A stretch of 64,000 nucleotides of DNA from CAVVEQ01 sp963806635 (GTDB lineage Bacteria; Chloroflexota; Anaerolineae; Anaerolineales; Anaerolineaceae), in assembly GCA_963806635.1 (NCBI GenBank), contig CAWDZA010000015.1, positions 806,001-870,000 of the forward strand, written 5' to 3'. Below, piece after piece: positions 49,742-58,419 of this stretch (its first letter is position 1; the number at the start of each line of letters is the position of its first letter). Made by a program: the position numbers and the translations under genes. Below the pieces are notes generated by a model. The model was not told the DNA's origin. It made no database searches and saw only the letters and a program-made list of their open reading frames with translations.

Positions 49742-52219
49742 ATGCCTGCCCCCATCGAAAACCTGCGCAAGTTCCTCAACCTTGAGATCAAACGAAATTA
49801 CGATAACCGTGCCATTGTTGGTGGACTGGATAAGATCGACCCTGTCTGGCAGCAAGATGCCCATCTTTATGGCGTCACCGACGAGTTTCGGGAATCGATT
49901 TCCAAAAAGCTGTTGACTTACTCCAGCTTGCCAGTTGAAGGGCGCCCGCAGGCAATTCAAGAAATGTTGGACCTACTCAACAGGAACACTGGTACACCTT
50001 CAGGAAAGACCGACCCGGTGCAAATGGTGGATAAGCAAATTGATAGATCCGATCTTCCGCAGGTTGTTGAAGTTCCAGCCCAAAAAGAAGATAATCGACC
50101 CTCTTTTCGCGAATCTCCTCCTTCCCCCAGCCCCCAGAATGCAGCCGGACTGGATGCCCCCCTGACTGTTGTTCAGGGGGTAGGCCCAGCCAAAGCCTCC
50201 ATGTTCAAATCCCTGGGATTGAATACACTCGAAGATTTATTGTATTTCTTCCCACGTCGTTATGACGATTACTCCCAACTTAAACCTATCAACCGGCTGA
50301 CTGTAAAAGAAAACGTCACCATCATCGCTACAGTCCAAAGCGGCGCTTCCTTCAAGCGGGGCAAGCCCCCGCGCGATATGACCGAGATCATCGTCAGCGA
50401 TGGCACCAGCCCGTTACGGTTGATCTGGTGGAACCAAACCTGGCCGTTACGCACCTACCGCCCAGGTATGCAGGTGGTCATTGCCGGCCGTGTCGATCTC
50501 TTCCTCGGGCGTTTCGTAATTTCCAACCCGGATATCGAACAGATCGAACAGGAACATTTACATACCAACCGGATCGTTCCAGTTTATCCGCTTACCTCCG
50601 GTTTGACCCAAAAATCGATCCGGCGAATGATGTTCGACACGGTTGCCTTTTGGGCGCCTCGGGTTTCGGATTACCTTCCAGCCAGTGTTAAAGATTCGGC
50701 GAAAGTGATCAACCTTGCGGCTGCGCTGAAACAAATTCATTTCCCTGATAATTACGACGCCCTGCAGGTCGCCCGTGATAGGCTCGCATTTGATGAGATT
50801 TTCCTGTTGCAAATTGGCGTACTTCAGCAAAAACGCACCTGGCAAGCGCTCACCTCCGAGCAGTTTTCAATACCCCAGGAAAGAATTCTGGAGATCATCT
50901 CCTCCCTGCCTTTTGAGCTCACTTCCGCCCAGAAAAATGTTTTGGATCAGATCGCCCTGGACCTGAATATGTCCCATCCCATGAACAGACTTCTGCAGGG
51001 GGATGTCGGCTCCGGAAAAACGATTGTCGCCGGGTTGGCCGCGGCCATCCTTGCCGAGCACGCTGCCCAGACTGCCCTCTTGGCTCCCACCAGCATTTTA
51101 GCCGTTCAGCACTTCAATACTCTCACTCGCCTTCTAGCTTCGGGTGAAAACGCCGCATTTCCATTCCGTCCGGAAGAGATCCGCCTTCTGGTTGGGGATA
51201 CACCCGAAGTGGAAAAAGCGGAGATTCGAGCTTTATTAGCCGAAGGCAGGATCAAACTTCTGATCGGTACACATGCTGTGCTGGAAGAGCCGGTGGTTTT
51301 CAAGAATCTTCACCTGGCGGTGATCGACGAGCAACACCGTTTTGGTGTGGAGCAGCGGGCTATCCTGCGTGCCAAAGGACAAAACCCCCACCTGTTGGTC
51401 ATGACCGCCACCCCCATCCCCCGCTCCCTGGCGCTCACCATCTATGGCGATTTGGATGTATCCATCATCGACGAAATGCCCGTAGGCAGAAAACCAATCG
51501 AGACCCGCATTGTTTACCCTCTCGAACGGGAAGGCGCTTATTCATTCATCCGCTCCCAGGTGGAATCTGGCAGGCAGGCATTTATCGTTTATCCCCTGAT
51601 CGATCAGGGGGATAACGAGGCTTTCCTCTCCGCAGTAAATGAGTATGAACGGCTTCAGAAGGAAGTCTTCCCGGAGTTGAAATTGGGCTTGTTGCATGGC
51701 CGGCTAAAAGCGGAGGAAAAAGACCGGGTAATGGCGAGTTTCCGCGAAAATGAAACCCGGATCCTGGTGACAACAACGGTTATCGAGGTTGGGGTGGATA
51801 TTCCCAACGCCACCATTATGATGATCGAAGGGGCCAATCGTTTCGGCCTGGCGCAGCTGCACCAACTCCGCGGGCGGGTGGGCCGGGGATCTGAGAATTC
51901 CTACTGCCTGCTCATCCCCGATACTGAGGATGAGATCGAAAATGAGCGACTGGCTGTGATGATAACCACCAACGATGGATTCGTTTTGGCGGAAAAAGAC
52001 CTCCAGCAGCGTGGACCGGGGGAATTCCTGGGAACCCGGCAATCTGGTTTCACCCCTTTGCGCATGGCGAACCTGACCGACGTCGGGCTGATTGAAAAAG
52101 CTCGCAGAGAAGCACAAAGTATCTTTGAATATGACCCCGATTTATCCGAACCTACATTAAAACCGTTACAACAGAAGGTACAATCATTCTGGTCACCCGG
52201 AAAAGCAGATATCAGTTAG
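49742..52219 (+). CDS. recG: ATP-dependent DNA helicase RecG
   Basis: Regresses stalled replication forks and branch-migrates recombination intermediates. The 825-residue protein has a wedge/OB domain (about 145-270), helicase motifs 'LQGDVGSGKTIVAG' (I), 'VIDEQHRFGVEQR' (II), 'MTATPIPRSLALTIYGDLD' (III) and 'RFGLAQLHQLRGRVGRGSEN' (VI), and the C-terminal TRG region. It is about 130 residues longer than typical RecG because of an N-terminal extension (about 1-140) with a helical start and a Pro/Ser-rich linker, followed by 'VQGVGPAKASMFKSLGLNTL'. Confidence 0.95.
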   Translation: MPAPIENLRKFLNLEIKRNYDNRAIVGGLDKIDPVWQQDAHLYGVTDEFRESISKKLLTYSSLPVEGRPQAIQEMLDLLNRNTGTPSGKTDPVQMVDKQIDRSDLPQVVEVPAQKEDNRPSFRESPPSPSPQNAAGLDAPLTVVQGVGPAKASMFKSLGLNTLEDLLYFFPRRYDDYSQLKPINRLTVKENVTIIATVQSGASFKRGKPPRDMTEIIVSDGTSPLRLIWWNQTWPLRTYRPGMQVVIAGRVDLFLGRFVISNPDIEQIEQEHLHTNRIVPVYPLTSGLTQKSIRRMMFDTVAFWAPRVSDYLPASVKDSAKVINLAAALKQIHFPDNYDALQVARDRLAFDEIFLLQIGVLQQKRTWQALTSEQFSIPQERILEIISSLPFELTSAQKNVLDQIALDLNMSHPMNRLLQGDVGSGKTIVAGLAAAILAEHAAQTALLAPTSILAVQHFNTLTRLLASGENAAFPFRPEEIRLLVGDTPEVEKAEIRALLAEGRIKLLIGTHAVLEEPVVFKNLHLAVIDEQHRFGVEQRAILRAKGQNPHLLVMTATPIPRSLALTIYGDLDVSIIDEMPVGRKPIETRIVYPLEREGAYSFIRSQVESGRQAFIVYPLIDQGDNEAFLSAVNEYERLQKEVFPELKLGLLHGRLKAEEKDRVMASFRENETRILVTTTVIEVGVDIPNATIMMIEGANRFGLAQLHQLRGRVGRGSENSYCLLIPDTEDEIENERLAVMITTNDGFVLAEKDLQQRGPGEFLGTRQSGFTPLRMANLTDVGLIEKARREAQSIFEYDPDLSEPTLKPLQQKVQSFWSPGKADIS

Positions 52220-52227
52220 GAGTAAAC

Positions 52228-52752
52228 ATGGTCAGAGCAGTTTTTCCCGGCACATTTGACCCGATTCATTTCGGACATATCGATATTGCCACACGGGCAT
52301 CGCAAATTTTTGACGAAGTGATCGTGGCGGTCTATGACCGCCCGCTAAAGAACCTGCTTTTTATGCCAGACGAACGCATCCGCATGGTGGAAAAAGCATT
52401 TTCAAGCAACGCGAAAATCCAGGTGCAGGGATACAGCGGTCTTACGGTGGATTTTTGCAAAAAGATCAACGCGCAGGTCATTGTACGAGGTTTACGGGTT
52501 TTCTCCGATTTCGAACACGAATTCCGCATGGCACTTGCCAATCACAGGCTCGCGGCGGACATCGAGGTAATTGCACTAATTACCAGTGAGGAACACTCTT
52601 TCCTCTCGTCAACCACTGTCAGGGAAATCGCCGCGCTGGGCGGGGATATCAGCAGCATGGTCCCCCCATTCATCCATTCCGCCCTCAAGGAGAAATTCGC
52701 GGAATTTGGCGAATCCCGCAACGACCTGCCGATAACTTCTTTGCGGGATTAA
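52228..52752 (+). CDS. coaD: Phosphopantetheine adenylyltransferase
   Basis: Makes dephospho-CoA from 4'-phosphopantetheine and ATP. The 174-residue protein begins 'RAVFPGTFDPIHFGHIDIA', with the nucleotidyltransferase HxGH motif as HFGH, then 'VIVRGLRVFSDFEHEFRMA' and 'FLSSTTVREIAALGGDISSM' with the second ATP site. It lies 8 nt after recG with an AGGAG site, so it is cotranscribed. Confidence 0.96.
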   Translation: MVRAVFPGTFDPIHFGHIDIATRASQIFDEVIVAVYDRPLKNLLFMPDERIRMVEKAFSSNAKIQVQGYSGLTVDFCKKINAQVIVRGLRVFSDFEHEFRMALANHRLAADIEVIALITSEEHSFLSSTTVREIAALGGDISSMVPPFIHSALKEKFAEFGESRNDLPITSLRD

Positions 52753-52757
52753 TACGC

Positions 52758-52763
52758 TATAAT
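52758..52763 (+). promoter_or_regulatory. Possible -10 element before the coiled-coil gene
   Basis: TATAAT in the 68-bp gap after coaD, 57 nt before the next ATG. No clear -35 lies upstream in the coaD 3' end. Confidence 0.35.
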
Positions 52764-52820
52764 TAATTTGGCGTAATAATTGCATCTTTGTTCCTTAAGT
52801 TCGATATTGAGGAGTTTTCG

Positions 52821-53315
52821 ATGGATATTTTGCATCTCGTTGATCGGCTCGAAGAGCTTTTCGATGAAAGCCGTCCGATTTGGTTCACCCACAGCGTGAT
52901 GATCGATGAGGACAAGATTCTGGATTTAATTGACCAGATGCGGGTATCCATTCCGGAGGAGATTAAAAAGTCACAGCAGCTCCTGGCCCAAAGCGACCGC
53001 ATCATCGCCAAAGCCAAGGAGGAAGCCACCAATATCGTATCCATGTCCAAGGATAAGAGCGACGAATTAGTCCAGCACGATGCCATTGTTTTGGCTGCCC
53101 AGGCCCGCGCGGATCAGATCATCGCCCAGGCGCGCAACGAGGCGGAGAATATTCGGCGGGAGGCGGACATGTACTCCCTGGATAGCCTTACCCGTCTTGA
53201 AATGGAGATCGACCGGTCGTTAAACCAGGTTCGCAATGGCATCCAGGTGCTGCAATCTGAGAAAAAACCCTCTCCCCCGCCCGCGGCTGAAAAGCCAGTT
53301 CCTCCGCCACAATAA
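52821..53315 (+). CDS. Coiled-coil protein (DivIVA/ATPase-subunit-like), function unknown
   Basis: The 164-residue protein begins 'MDILHLVDRLEELFDES' and is nearly all helix from about residue 40 to 145, with repeated 'AKEEATNIV', 'AQARADQIIAQARNEAENI' segments as in DivIVA or V-type ATPase peripheral-stalk proteins, and ends in a Pro-rich tail. Related genes follow coaD in many Firmicutes and Chloroflexota and are annotated as hypothetical or ATPase-like. I chose the ATG at 52821, which has GAGGAG 6 nt upstream. It may organise division or envelope proteins; that is inference. Confidence 0.85.
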   Translation: MDILHLVDRLEELFDESRPIWFTHSVMIDEDKILDLIDQMRVSIPEEIKKSQQLLAQSDRIIAKAKEEATNIVSMSKDKSDELVQHDAIVLAAQARADQIIAQARNEAENIRREADMYSLDSLTRLEMEIDRSLNQVRNGIQVLQSEKKPSPPPAAEKPVPPPQ

Positions 53316-53340
53316 AAAAGCCCTTTCGGGCTTTTTTTTT
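53316..53340. terminator. Bidirectional terminator between the coiled-coil gene and lon
   Basis: AAAAGCCC-TTTC-GGGCTTTT (centre at 53325) has A-runs on the left and a T9 run on the right, able to stop transcripts from both sides. It begins directly after the stop codon. Confidence 0.9.
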
Positions 53341-55810
53341 ATCCTTTTTCAGCCCTGACCGGAATCTGCGGAGGAGTGTGCTTTTCGGTGGCTGGATGTA
53401 GCGCGATGGCAATCACTTCGTCCATATGGCAAACCGGTTTTATTGCCAGATCGGTCAGCACCTTCTTGGGCACATCCACCAGGTCTTTCATATTCTTTTC
53501 AGGCAGAAGCACCCGTTTTATCCCCGAGCGATGCGCAGCCAGGATCTTCTCCCGTACACCGCCAATAGGCAGCACTTGCCCCCGCAGGGTGATCTCACCG
53601 GTCATACCTACATCCTTGTAGATCTTCCGACCTGTGAAGGCAGAGAGCAGCGCGGTAGCGATTGTTATCCCCGCGCTGGGACCATCCTTGGGAATGGCCC
53701 CTTCAGGGATATGAATGTGAACATCCACCCGCTCATAAAGATCGGGTGAAATATTGAACACCCTGGAGCGGGATTTCACGTAGGAAAGAGCTGCCTGTGC
53801 AGATTCCTGCATGATATCGCCGATCTGACCTGTGATCTGCAAGCTGCCCTTTCCTTCCAGGATGAGCACTTCAACCGGCATGATCTCCCCACCGCTTTCG
53901 GTCCAGGCGATGGCCGTTGCCACCCCAACCTCGTCTTTACGTTCAGCCTCGGTGAGATAGAATTGCGGAGGTCCTAGGAAAGTTTCCACGTCCGCCGGTT
54001 TGATCTTTTTCGGAAAAGTTTTCCCTTCAGATTTCAAACGGGCAACTTTTCGGCAGATCCTGCCCAGTTCCCTTTCCAGGTTGCGGACACCAGCCTCGTA
54101 AGTGAATTCGCGGATCGTTTTCTTTACCGCCGTTTCTGAAAAACCAGTCTCCTTACGTTTCAAACCGCTTTCTTCAATTTGCCTCGGGAGAAGAAAACGC
54201 TTGGCGATCTCCAGTTTTTCCTCTTCAATATACCCAGGGAATTCCAGCAGTTCCATTCTATCCAAAAGCGCGGATGGAATTGAATTCAAACTGTTGGCTG
54301 TGGTGATGAACATGACCTGCGAAAGATCATAAGACAATTCCAGGTAATGATCTGAAAAGTTGGCGTTTTGCTCGGGATCGAGCACCTCGAGCAGCGCTGA
54401 GGACGGGTCTCCGCGGAAATCAGTACCCAGCTTATCGATTTCATCCAGCATGAAGAGCGGATTGATCGTGCCCGCTTTACGCATAGTCTGAATAATTCGC
54501 CCGGGCATGGCACCAATGTAAGTACGGCGGTGCCCACGAATCTCGGCTTCGTCCCGCACTCCTCCCAATGAGACGCGCACGAATTTCCGCCCGAGGGCTT
54601 CAGCGATCGACTTTCCGAGCGAGGTTTTCCCTGTTCCCGGGGGACCTACGAAACATAAAATAGGCTGACGCAGGCGTTTTGGCTTAAGGCTGCGCACTGC
54701 GATGTATTCCAGGATGCGGTCCTTGGCCTTGCCCAGGCCATAATGATATTTTTCCAGAACTTCGCCGGCGTGGATCACATCCAGGTTATCTTCAGTCTGC
54801 TCCTTCCAGGGCAGATCGAGGATCCAATCCACATAATTCCGAATGATGCTCACCTCAGGCGACATGGCCATCATCTGGCTCAGCCGCTCCACTTCCTTGA
54901 GCGCCACCTTTTGCACATCCTCCGGAAGCTCCGTCTTTTCCACGCGTTCCTTCAATTCCTTGATCTCCCGCGTCCAGATATCCCCCTCGCCCAATTCAGT
55001 TTGAATCGCCCGCATTTGCTCACGCAGGTAAAACTCCCGCTGGGTGCGGTCCACCTCGCTCTGCACGCGGGTCTGGATCTCATCTTCCAGTTGGAGCACA
55101 TCCAGTTCCTGGGCCAGCAACCAGTTCAGCTTTTTGAGCCTCTCTTCCGGGTTGAGGATGGTCAGCAAAGCGTGCCGCTCTTCATACGGAAAAGTGATCG
55201 CGGTAGCCACCATATCAGCCAGCCAGCCGGGTTCCTGGATATTCATCGAGAAGAGTTGGGCTTCATCAGGCAGAGATCGATCCAACCGCACGCAGCGCTC
55301 GAAGAGGTCGCGTGTCGTTCGCATAAGCGCTTCGATCCGTCTGTCCGTTTTTACAGATTCGATGATCGGGCGGACTTTGACCTTGATATACGGATCGGTC
55401 TGGGTAAATTCCACGATCTGCATCCGGTGCCGCCCCTGGATCAAAGCCGAATGGTTACCCTCAGATAGGTTAAGCAGCCTGCCAACCGCCACTTCCACCC
55501 CGATCGGTAGAAAATCGCGGGATTTGGGATCATCGATCCCCTGTTCGCGGACCATCAAACCGATCAACGTTGTGTATTCGTCCTGAGCGGCTTTGACCGC
55601 AGCCAGATTAACCCCCTGTGAAATGAAAATGGGGGCAACCATGTGAGGGAAGATGACCACATCCCTTAAGATCAAAGCTGGCAGCTCGATCAGACCATCA
55701 TTTCCGATGGCAGCATCCGGGATCTGATAAAGCTCCTCTGTACGCTGGTACAGCGCTGAGGGCAGGTCTTCCTGATTGTCTTTAAATTGGGGCCAGGGTA
55801 TTTCTTTCAT
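53339..55810 (-). CDS. lon: ATP-dependent protease Lon (LonA)
   Basis: A cytoplasmic AAA+ serine protease for damaged and regulatory proteins. The 823-residue protein has the N-terminal substrate domain (about 40-235), Walker A 'CFVGPPGTGKTSLGKSIA', Walker B 'NPLFMLDEIDKLG', and the protease domain with the catalytic Ser in 'PKDGPSAGITIATALLSA' and the Lys in 'TLRGQVLPIGGVREKILAAH'. Its start overlaps the folC stop... more exactly lon's ATG and the folC gene end share 4 nt, with folC downstream, so the two are coupled. Confidence 0.96.
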   Translation of the reverse strand: MKEIPWPQFKDNQEDLPSALYQRTEELYQIPDAAIGNDGLIELPALILRDVVIFPHMVAPIFISQGVNLAAVKAAQDEYTTLIGLMVREQGIDDPKSRDFLPIGVEVAVGRLLNLSEGNHSALIQGRHRMQIVEFTQTDPYIKVKVRPIIESVKTDRRIEALMRTTRDLFERCVRLDRSLPDEAQLFSMNIQEPGWLADMVATAITFPYEERHALLTILNPEERLKKLNWLLAQELDVLQLEDEIQTRVQSEVDRTQREFYLREQMRAIQTELGEGDIWTREIKELKERVEKTELPEDVQKVALKEVERLSQMMAMSPEVSIIRNYVDWILDLPWKEQTEDNLDVIHAGEVLEKYHYGLGKAKDRILEYIAVRSLKPKRLRQPILCFVGPPGTGKTSLGKSIAEALGRKFVRVSLGGVRDEAEIRGHRRTYIGAMPGRIIQTMRKAGTINPLFMLDEIDKLGTDFRGDPSSALLEVLDPEQNANFSDHYLELSYDLSQVMFITTANSLNSIPSALLDRMELLEFPGYIEEEKLEIAKRFLLPRQIEESGLKRKETGFSETAVKKTIREFTYEAGVRNLERELGRICRKVARLKSEGKTFPKKIKPADVETFLGPPQFYLTEAERKDEVGVATAIAWTESGGEIMPVEVLILEGKGSLQITGQIGDIMQESAQAALSYVKSRSRVFNISPDLYERVDVHIHIPEGAIPKDGPSAGITIATALLSAFTGRKIYKDVGMTGEITLRGQVLPIGGVREKILAAHRSGIKRVLLPEKNMKDLVDVPKKVLTDLAIKPVCHMDEVIAIALHPATEKHTPPQIPVRAEKG

Positions 55811-57216
55811 GATTTTCCAGGATCAGGATTTTGAATATCCTGTGCCTGATTCTCTTTTCTTTGTAAAAATTCTTTGATGCCAGCGGCGATAAAAACGCTG
55901 CCGGCTGCGATCACCGCCGCCTCGCCATCCGCCAGTTGGATTGCCCTTTCCAGAGCGGCTTCCAGGGGAAGGACCGCGGTCGTCTTCACGCCATGTGCAT
56001 GCGCCAGTTCTATAAGTTCTGTGGCTTTGCACGCCCTGGGATGAGTGGATTCGGTTGCCACCACTTCGCGCACCCGGGGGAGCAGTTCTGTAAACATGCC
56101 ATCAATATCCTTATCCTCGGATGCGCCAAAAAGCAAGATCACTGGTAATCCGGCGAGGTAATCATCAATGGTCAGGCGTAATTTTAATGCCGAATCCCGG
56201 TTATGGGCAGAATCTACGATGATCAATGGATCATTCATTACCACTTCAAACCGGGCTGGCCAATGAACGTTAGAGAATCCAGTTTTGATCTCCTCTTCGC
56301 CGATCTTCAATCCAGCCTCACGCAGGGTCTGGATGGAAGCGTACGCAGTGGCAGCATTCTCCACCTGGTGGAATCCGAGAAGAGGGATTACTAATCTGGC
56401 AGGTTCCCAATCCGTTCTACCTCCCGTTTCGATGAAATGGTCCACCAAATCCTGTTCGGCTTCCGGCCAAACCAGAATGGTCTGGTTGAAAAGAGAATGA
56501 GCCAGGGAAGCATAGAGAAAATCTTTTCCGACCTGGATCTTAGGGGAATTTCTAAGTGACGCGATCCTTTCCAGCTCCAGCCTGGCTTCACTGGATTGTG
56601 GTGCGATCACCACCGGTTTGCCCGGCTTTATGATGCCCCCCTTTTCCGAGGCAATCTGGGTAAGTGTGTCGCCAAGCACCTGTGTGTGATCATATGATAT
56701 GGAAGTGATAACCGATATAAGCGGATCAACCACATTGGTCGCATCCAACCTGCCACCCAGCCCCACCTCGATCACAGCATAATCAACCCCCATCCTGGCA
56801 AAATGCATAAATGCCAGCGCAGTTGTGATTTCGAAGGTTGTCATCCCTTCAATCCGCGAGACAACAGGTTTGATCATATCCACCAGCTCACACAACTCAG
56901 CCGGAGAAATTGGTAGCTGATCGATTTGAATACGTTCTGTGAAGTCGATCAAATGCGGGGAGGAATACAATCCCGTGCGATACCCGCCTGCTTGCAAGAC
57001 ACTGGCGATCATCGCGGAGGTGGACCCTTTTCCCTTGGTTCCAGCAACATGGACGATCGGATATTTTTGATGGGGATTCCCCAGAAGGCTGAGAAGTTCC
57101 CGCATCCGGTTCAGGTCGAATTTCTCGGCAGCGTTGCGAAAATTCCGCGTGAGGCTGTAATCAACAAAACCATATAGGTAATCCAGGGTTTCCTGGTATT
57201 TCTTTTCCATATCCAT
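55807..57216 (-). CDS. folC: Folylpolyglutamate synthase/dihydrofolate synthase
   Basis: Adds glutamate to folates, and in the bifunctional form makes dihydrofolate. The 469-residue protein has the Mur-ligase-like ATP loop 'VHVAGTKGKGSTSAMIASVL', 'TGLYSSPHLIDFTERIQI', 'VIEVGLGGRLDATNVVDP' and the C-terminal domain with 'DSAHNRDSALKLRL'. I chose the ATG at 57216, preceded by GGAAG; a TTG five codons earlier is possible. It is transcribed before lon: its 3' end and the lon start share 4 nt (ATGA). It has a recognisable promoter. Confidence 0.93.
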   Translation of the reverse strand: MDMEKKYQETLDYLYGFVDYSLTRNFRNAAEKFDLNRMRELLSLLGNPHQKYPIVHVAGTKGKGSTSAMIASVLQAGGYRTGLYSSPHLIDFTERIQIDQLPISPAELCELVDMIKPVVSRIEGMTTFEITTALAFMHFARMGVDYAVIEVGLGGRLDATNVVDPLISVITSISYDHTQVLGDTLTQIASEKGGIIKPGKPVVIAPQSSEARLELERIASLRNSPKIQVGKDFLYASLAHSLFNQTILVWPEAEQDLVDHFIETGGRTDWEPARLVIPLLGFHQVENAATAYASIQTLREAGLKIGEEEIKTGFSNVHWPARFEVVMNDPLIIVDSAHNRDSALKLRLTIDDYLAGLPVILLFGASEDKDIDGMFTELLPRVREVVATESTHPRACKATELIELAHAHGVKTTAVLPLEAALERAIQLADGEAAVIAAGSVFIAAGIKEFLQRKENQAQDIQNPDPGKS

Positions 57217-57242
57217 GAAGTTTTCTTCCAAACTAGTCTGGC

Positions 57243-57271
57243 ATTGTACCCTTTCAAAACCCTGAATACAA
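57243..57271 (-). promoter_or_regulatory. Promoter of the folC-lon unit
   Basis: Minus strand TTGTAT (57266-57271), 17 bp, TACAAT (57243-57248), about 27 nt before the folC ATG. No CIRCE-like inverted repeat is seen near it, so heat control of lon is not evident here. Confidence 0.6.
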
Positions 57272-57288
57272 GGATTAACCGTAGTTCA

Positions 57289-57316
57289 TTGACCAATCCC
57301 TGTGTTTCGGTTAAAT
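57289..57316 (+). promoter_or_regulatory. Promoter of the DUF503-SDR unit
   Basis: TTGACC (57289-57294), 16 bp, TTAAAT (57311-57316), 11 nt before the ATG at 57328. The leader would be very short, with no clear ribosome binding site. Confidence 0.45.
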
Positions 57317-57327
57317 TTACCTACGCT

Positions 57328-57615
57328 ATGATCCCGCTAGGCGTCTTGGTACTTGTTTTTCGAATCCCCGGTTGCAGATCGTTGAAGGAGAAACGGGGTT
57401 TACTTAAACCCTTGCTCAACGATCTACATAAAAATTTCAACATTTCCGTTGCTGAGGTGGATCACCAGGATTCCCGGCAGGAAACCGCGATTGGCTGCGC
57501 ACTGACGGGCAGTGACCGGGTGATGGTGGAAAAAACCCTGCAAGCGATTCCGGAATATTGCGAAATTAATCACCGCTCATTCCAACTTATTGGAAACGAA
57601 ATGGAAATACTTTGA
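57328..57615 (+). CDS. ylxP: DUF503 (YlxP-like) protein
   Basis: A 95-residue protein of the DUF503 family, with 'RSLKEKRGLLKPLLNDLHKN' and 'NISVAEVDHQDSRQETAIGC' as its core. YlxP genes often sit in the nusA-infB-rbfA region and the fold is ferredoxin-like; a role near ribosome assembly has been proposed but not settled. Here it is followed 7 nt later by an SDR gene rather than rbfA. I chose the ATG at 57328, where homology begins. Confidence 0.88.
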   Translation: MIPLGVLVLVFRIPGCRSLKEKRGLLKPLLNDLHKNFNISVAEVDHQDSRQETAIGCALTGSDRVMVEKTLQAIPEYCEINHRSFQLIGNEMEIL

Positions 57616-57622
57616 GGAATAA

Positions 57623-58414
57623 ATGGATCTCAATCTAAGAGGAAAACGCGCCATCGTTACTGGTGCCAGCCGCGGGTTGGGTTACGCCGTGGCAGCTACG
57701 CTGGCAGGCGAAGGTGTTGATATTATCCTGAATGCCCGGAATGAATCAGCTTTGACGAAAGCCGCGAACACGATCCAGGCGCAATCAAATGCAGCGGTCA
57801 TCCCTGTAGCCGGGGATATCACCCTGCCTGATACTCCAGCTAAGCTCGTCAAAGCTGCCGGGGAGAATTTCGGCGGAGTAGACCTGCTCCTCACCAACGC
57901 CGGAGGTCCGCCTCCCGGCGCATTCGAATCCTTTTCCGATCAGGATTGGGAAAAGGCTGTCGACCTCACATTTCTCTCCCACGTGCGCCTGATCCGGGAA
58001 GCCCTTCCCTCTCTGAGGCGATCCTCATCCCCAAGCATTCTGACGGTAACCTCCTTTTCGGTGAAACAGCCGTTGCAGAACCTGATCCTATCCAATAGTA
58101 TCCGTTCCGCCACAGTTGGCTTAACAAAAAGTCTGGCAATAGAACTCGGACCGGAAGGGATCCGCGTGAATTCCATCCTTCCAGCCTGGACCGAAACCGA
58201 ACGGGTGCAGGAATTGATGCAAGCCAGAGCGAAATTAAATAAGTCGAGCGTTGATGACGAGATCGCCAAACTAACCCGCGAATGCCCCCTGGGTCGTTTT
58301 GGCACACCACAGGAATTTGCCAATGCGGCTGTTTTTCTGCTCTCCCCTGCGGCGTCTTACATCACCGGGGTCATGCTCTCCGTCGACGGCGGTTTTTATA
58401 AAGGCACCCTTTGA
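57623..58414 (+). CDS. SDR-family oxidoreductase with altered catalytic site
   Basis: The 263-residue protein has the NAD(P) loop 'IVTGASRGLGYAVAATLAG', 'LLLTNAGGPPPGAFESFSD' and the C-terminal 'YITGVMLSVDGGFYKGTL', all as in FabG-like reductases. At the place of the catalytic Tyr-x-x-x-Lys the sequence reads 'LSNSIRSATVGLTKSLA', giving Ser and Arg. A known FabG-like subgroup with 'NAGGPPPG' shares this, so chemistry may differ from standard ketoreductases. The substrate is unknown. The next gene starts 6 nt after its stop. Confidence 0.85.
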   Translation: MDLNLRGKRAIVTGASRGLGYAVAATLAGEGVDIILNARNESALTKAANTIQAQSNAAVIPVAGDITLPDTPAKLVKAAGENFGGVDLLLTNAGGPPPGAFESFSDQDWEKAVDLTFLSHVRLIREALPSLRRSSSPSILTVTSFSVKQPLQNLILSNSIRSATVGLTKSLAIELGPEGIRVNSILPAWTETERVQELMQARAKLNKSSVDDEIAKLTRECPLGRFGTPQEFANAAVFLLSPAASYITGVMLSVDGGFYKGTL

Positions 58415-58419
58415 TCGAT

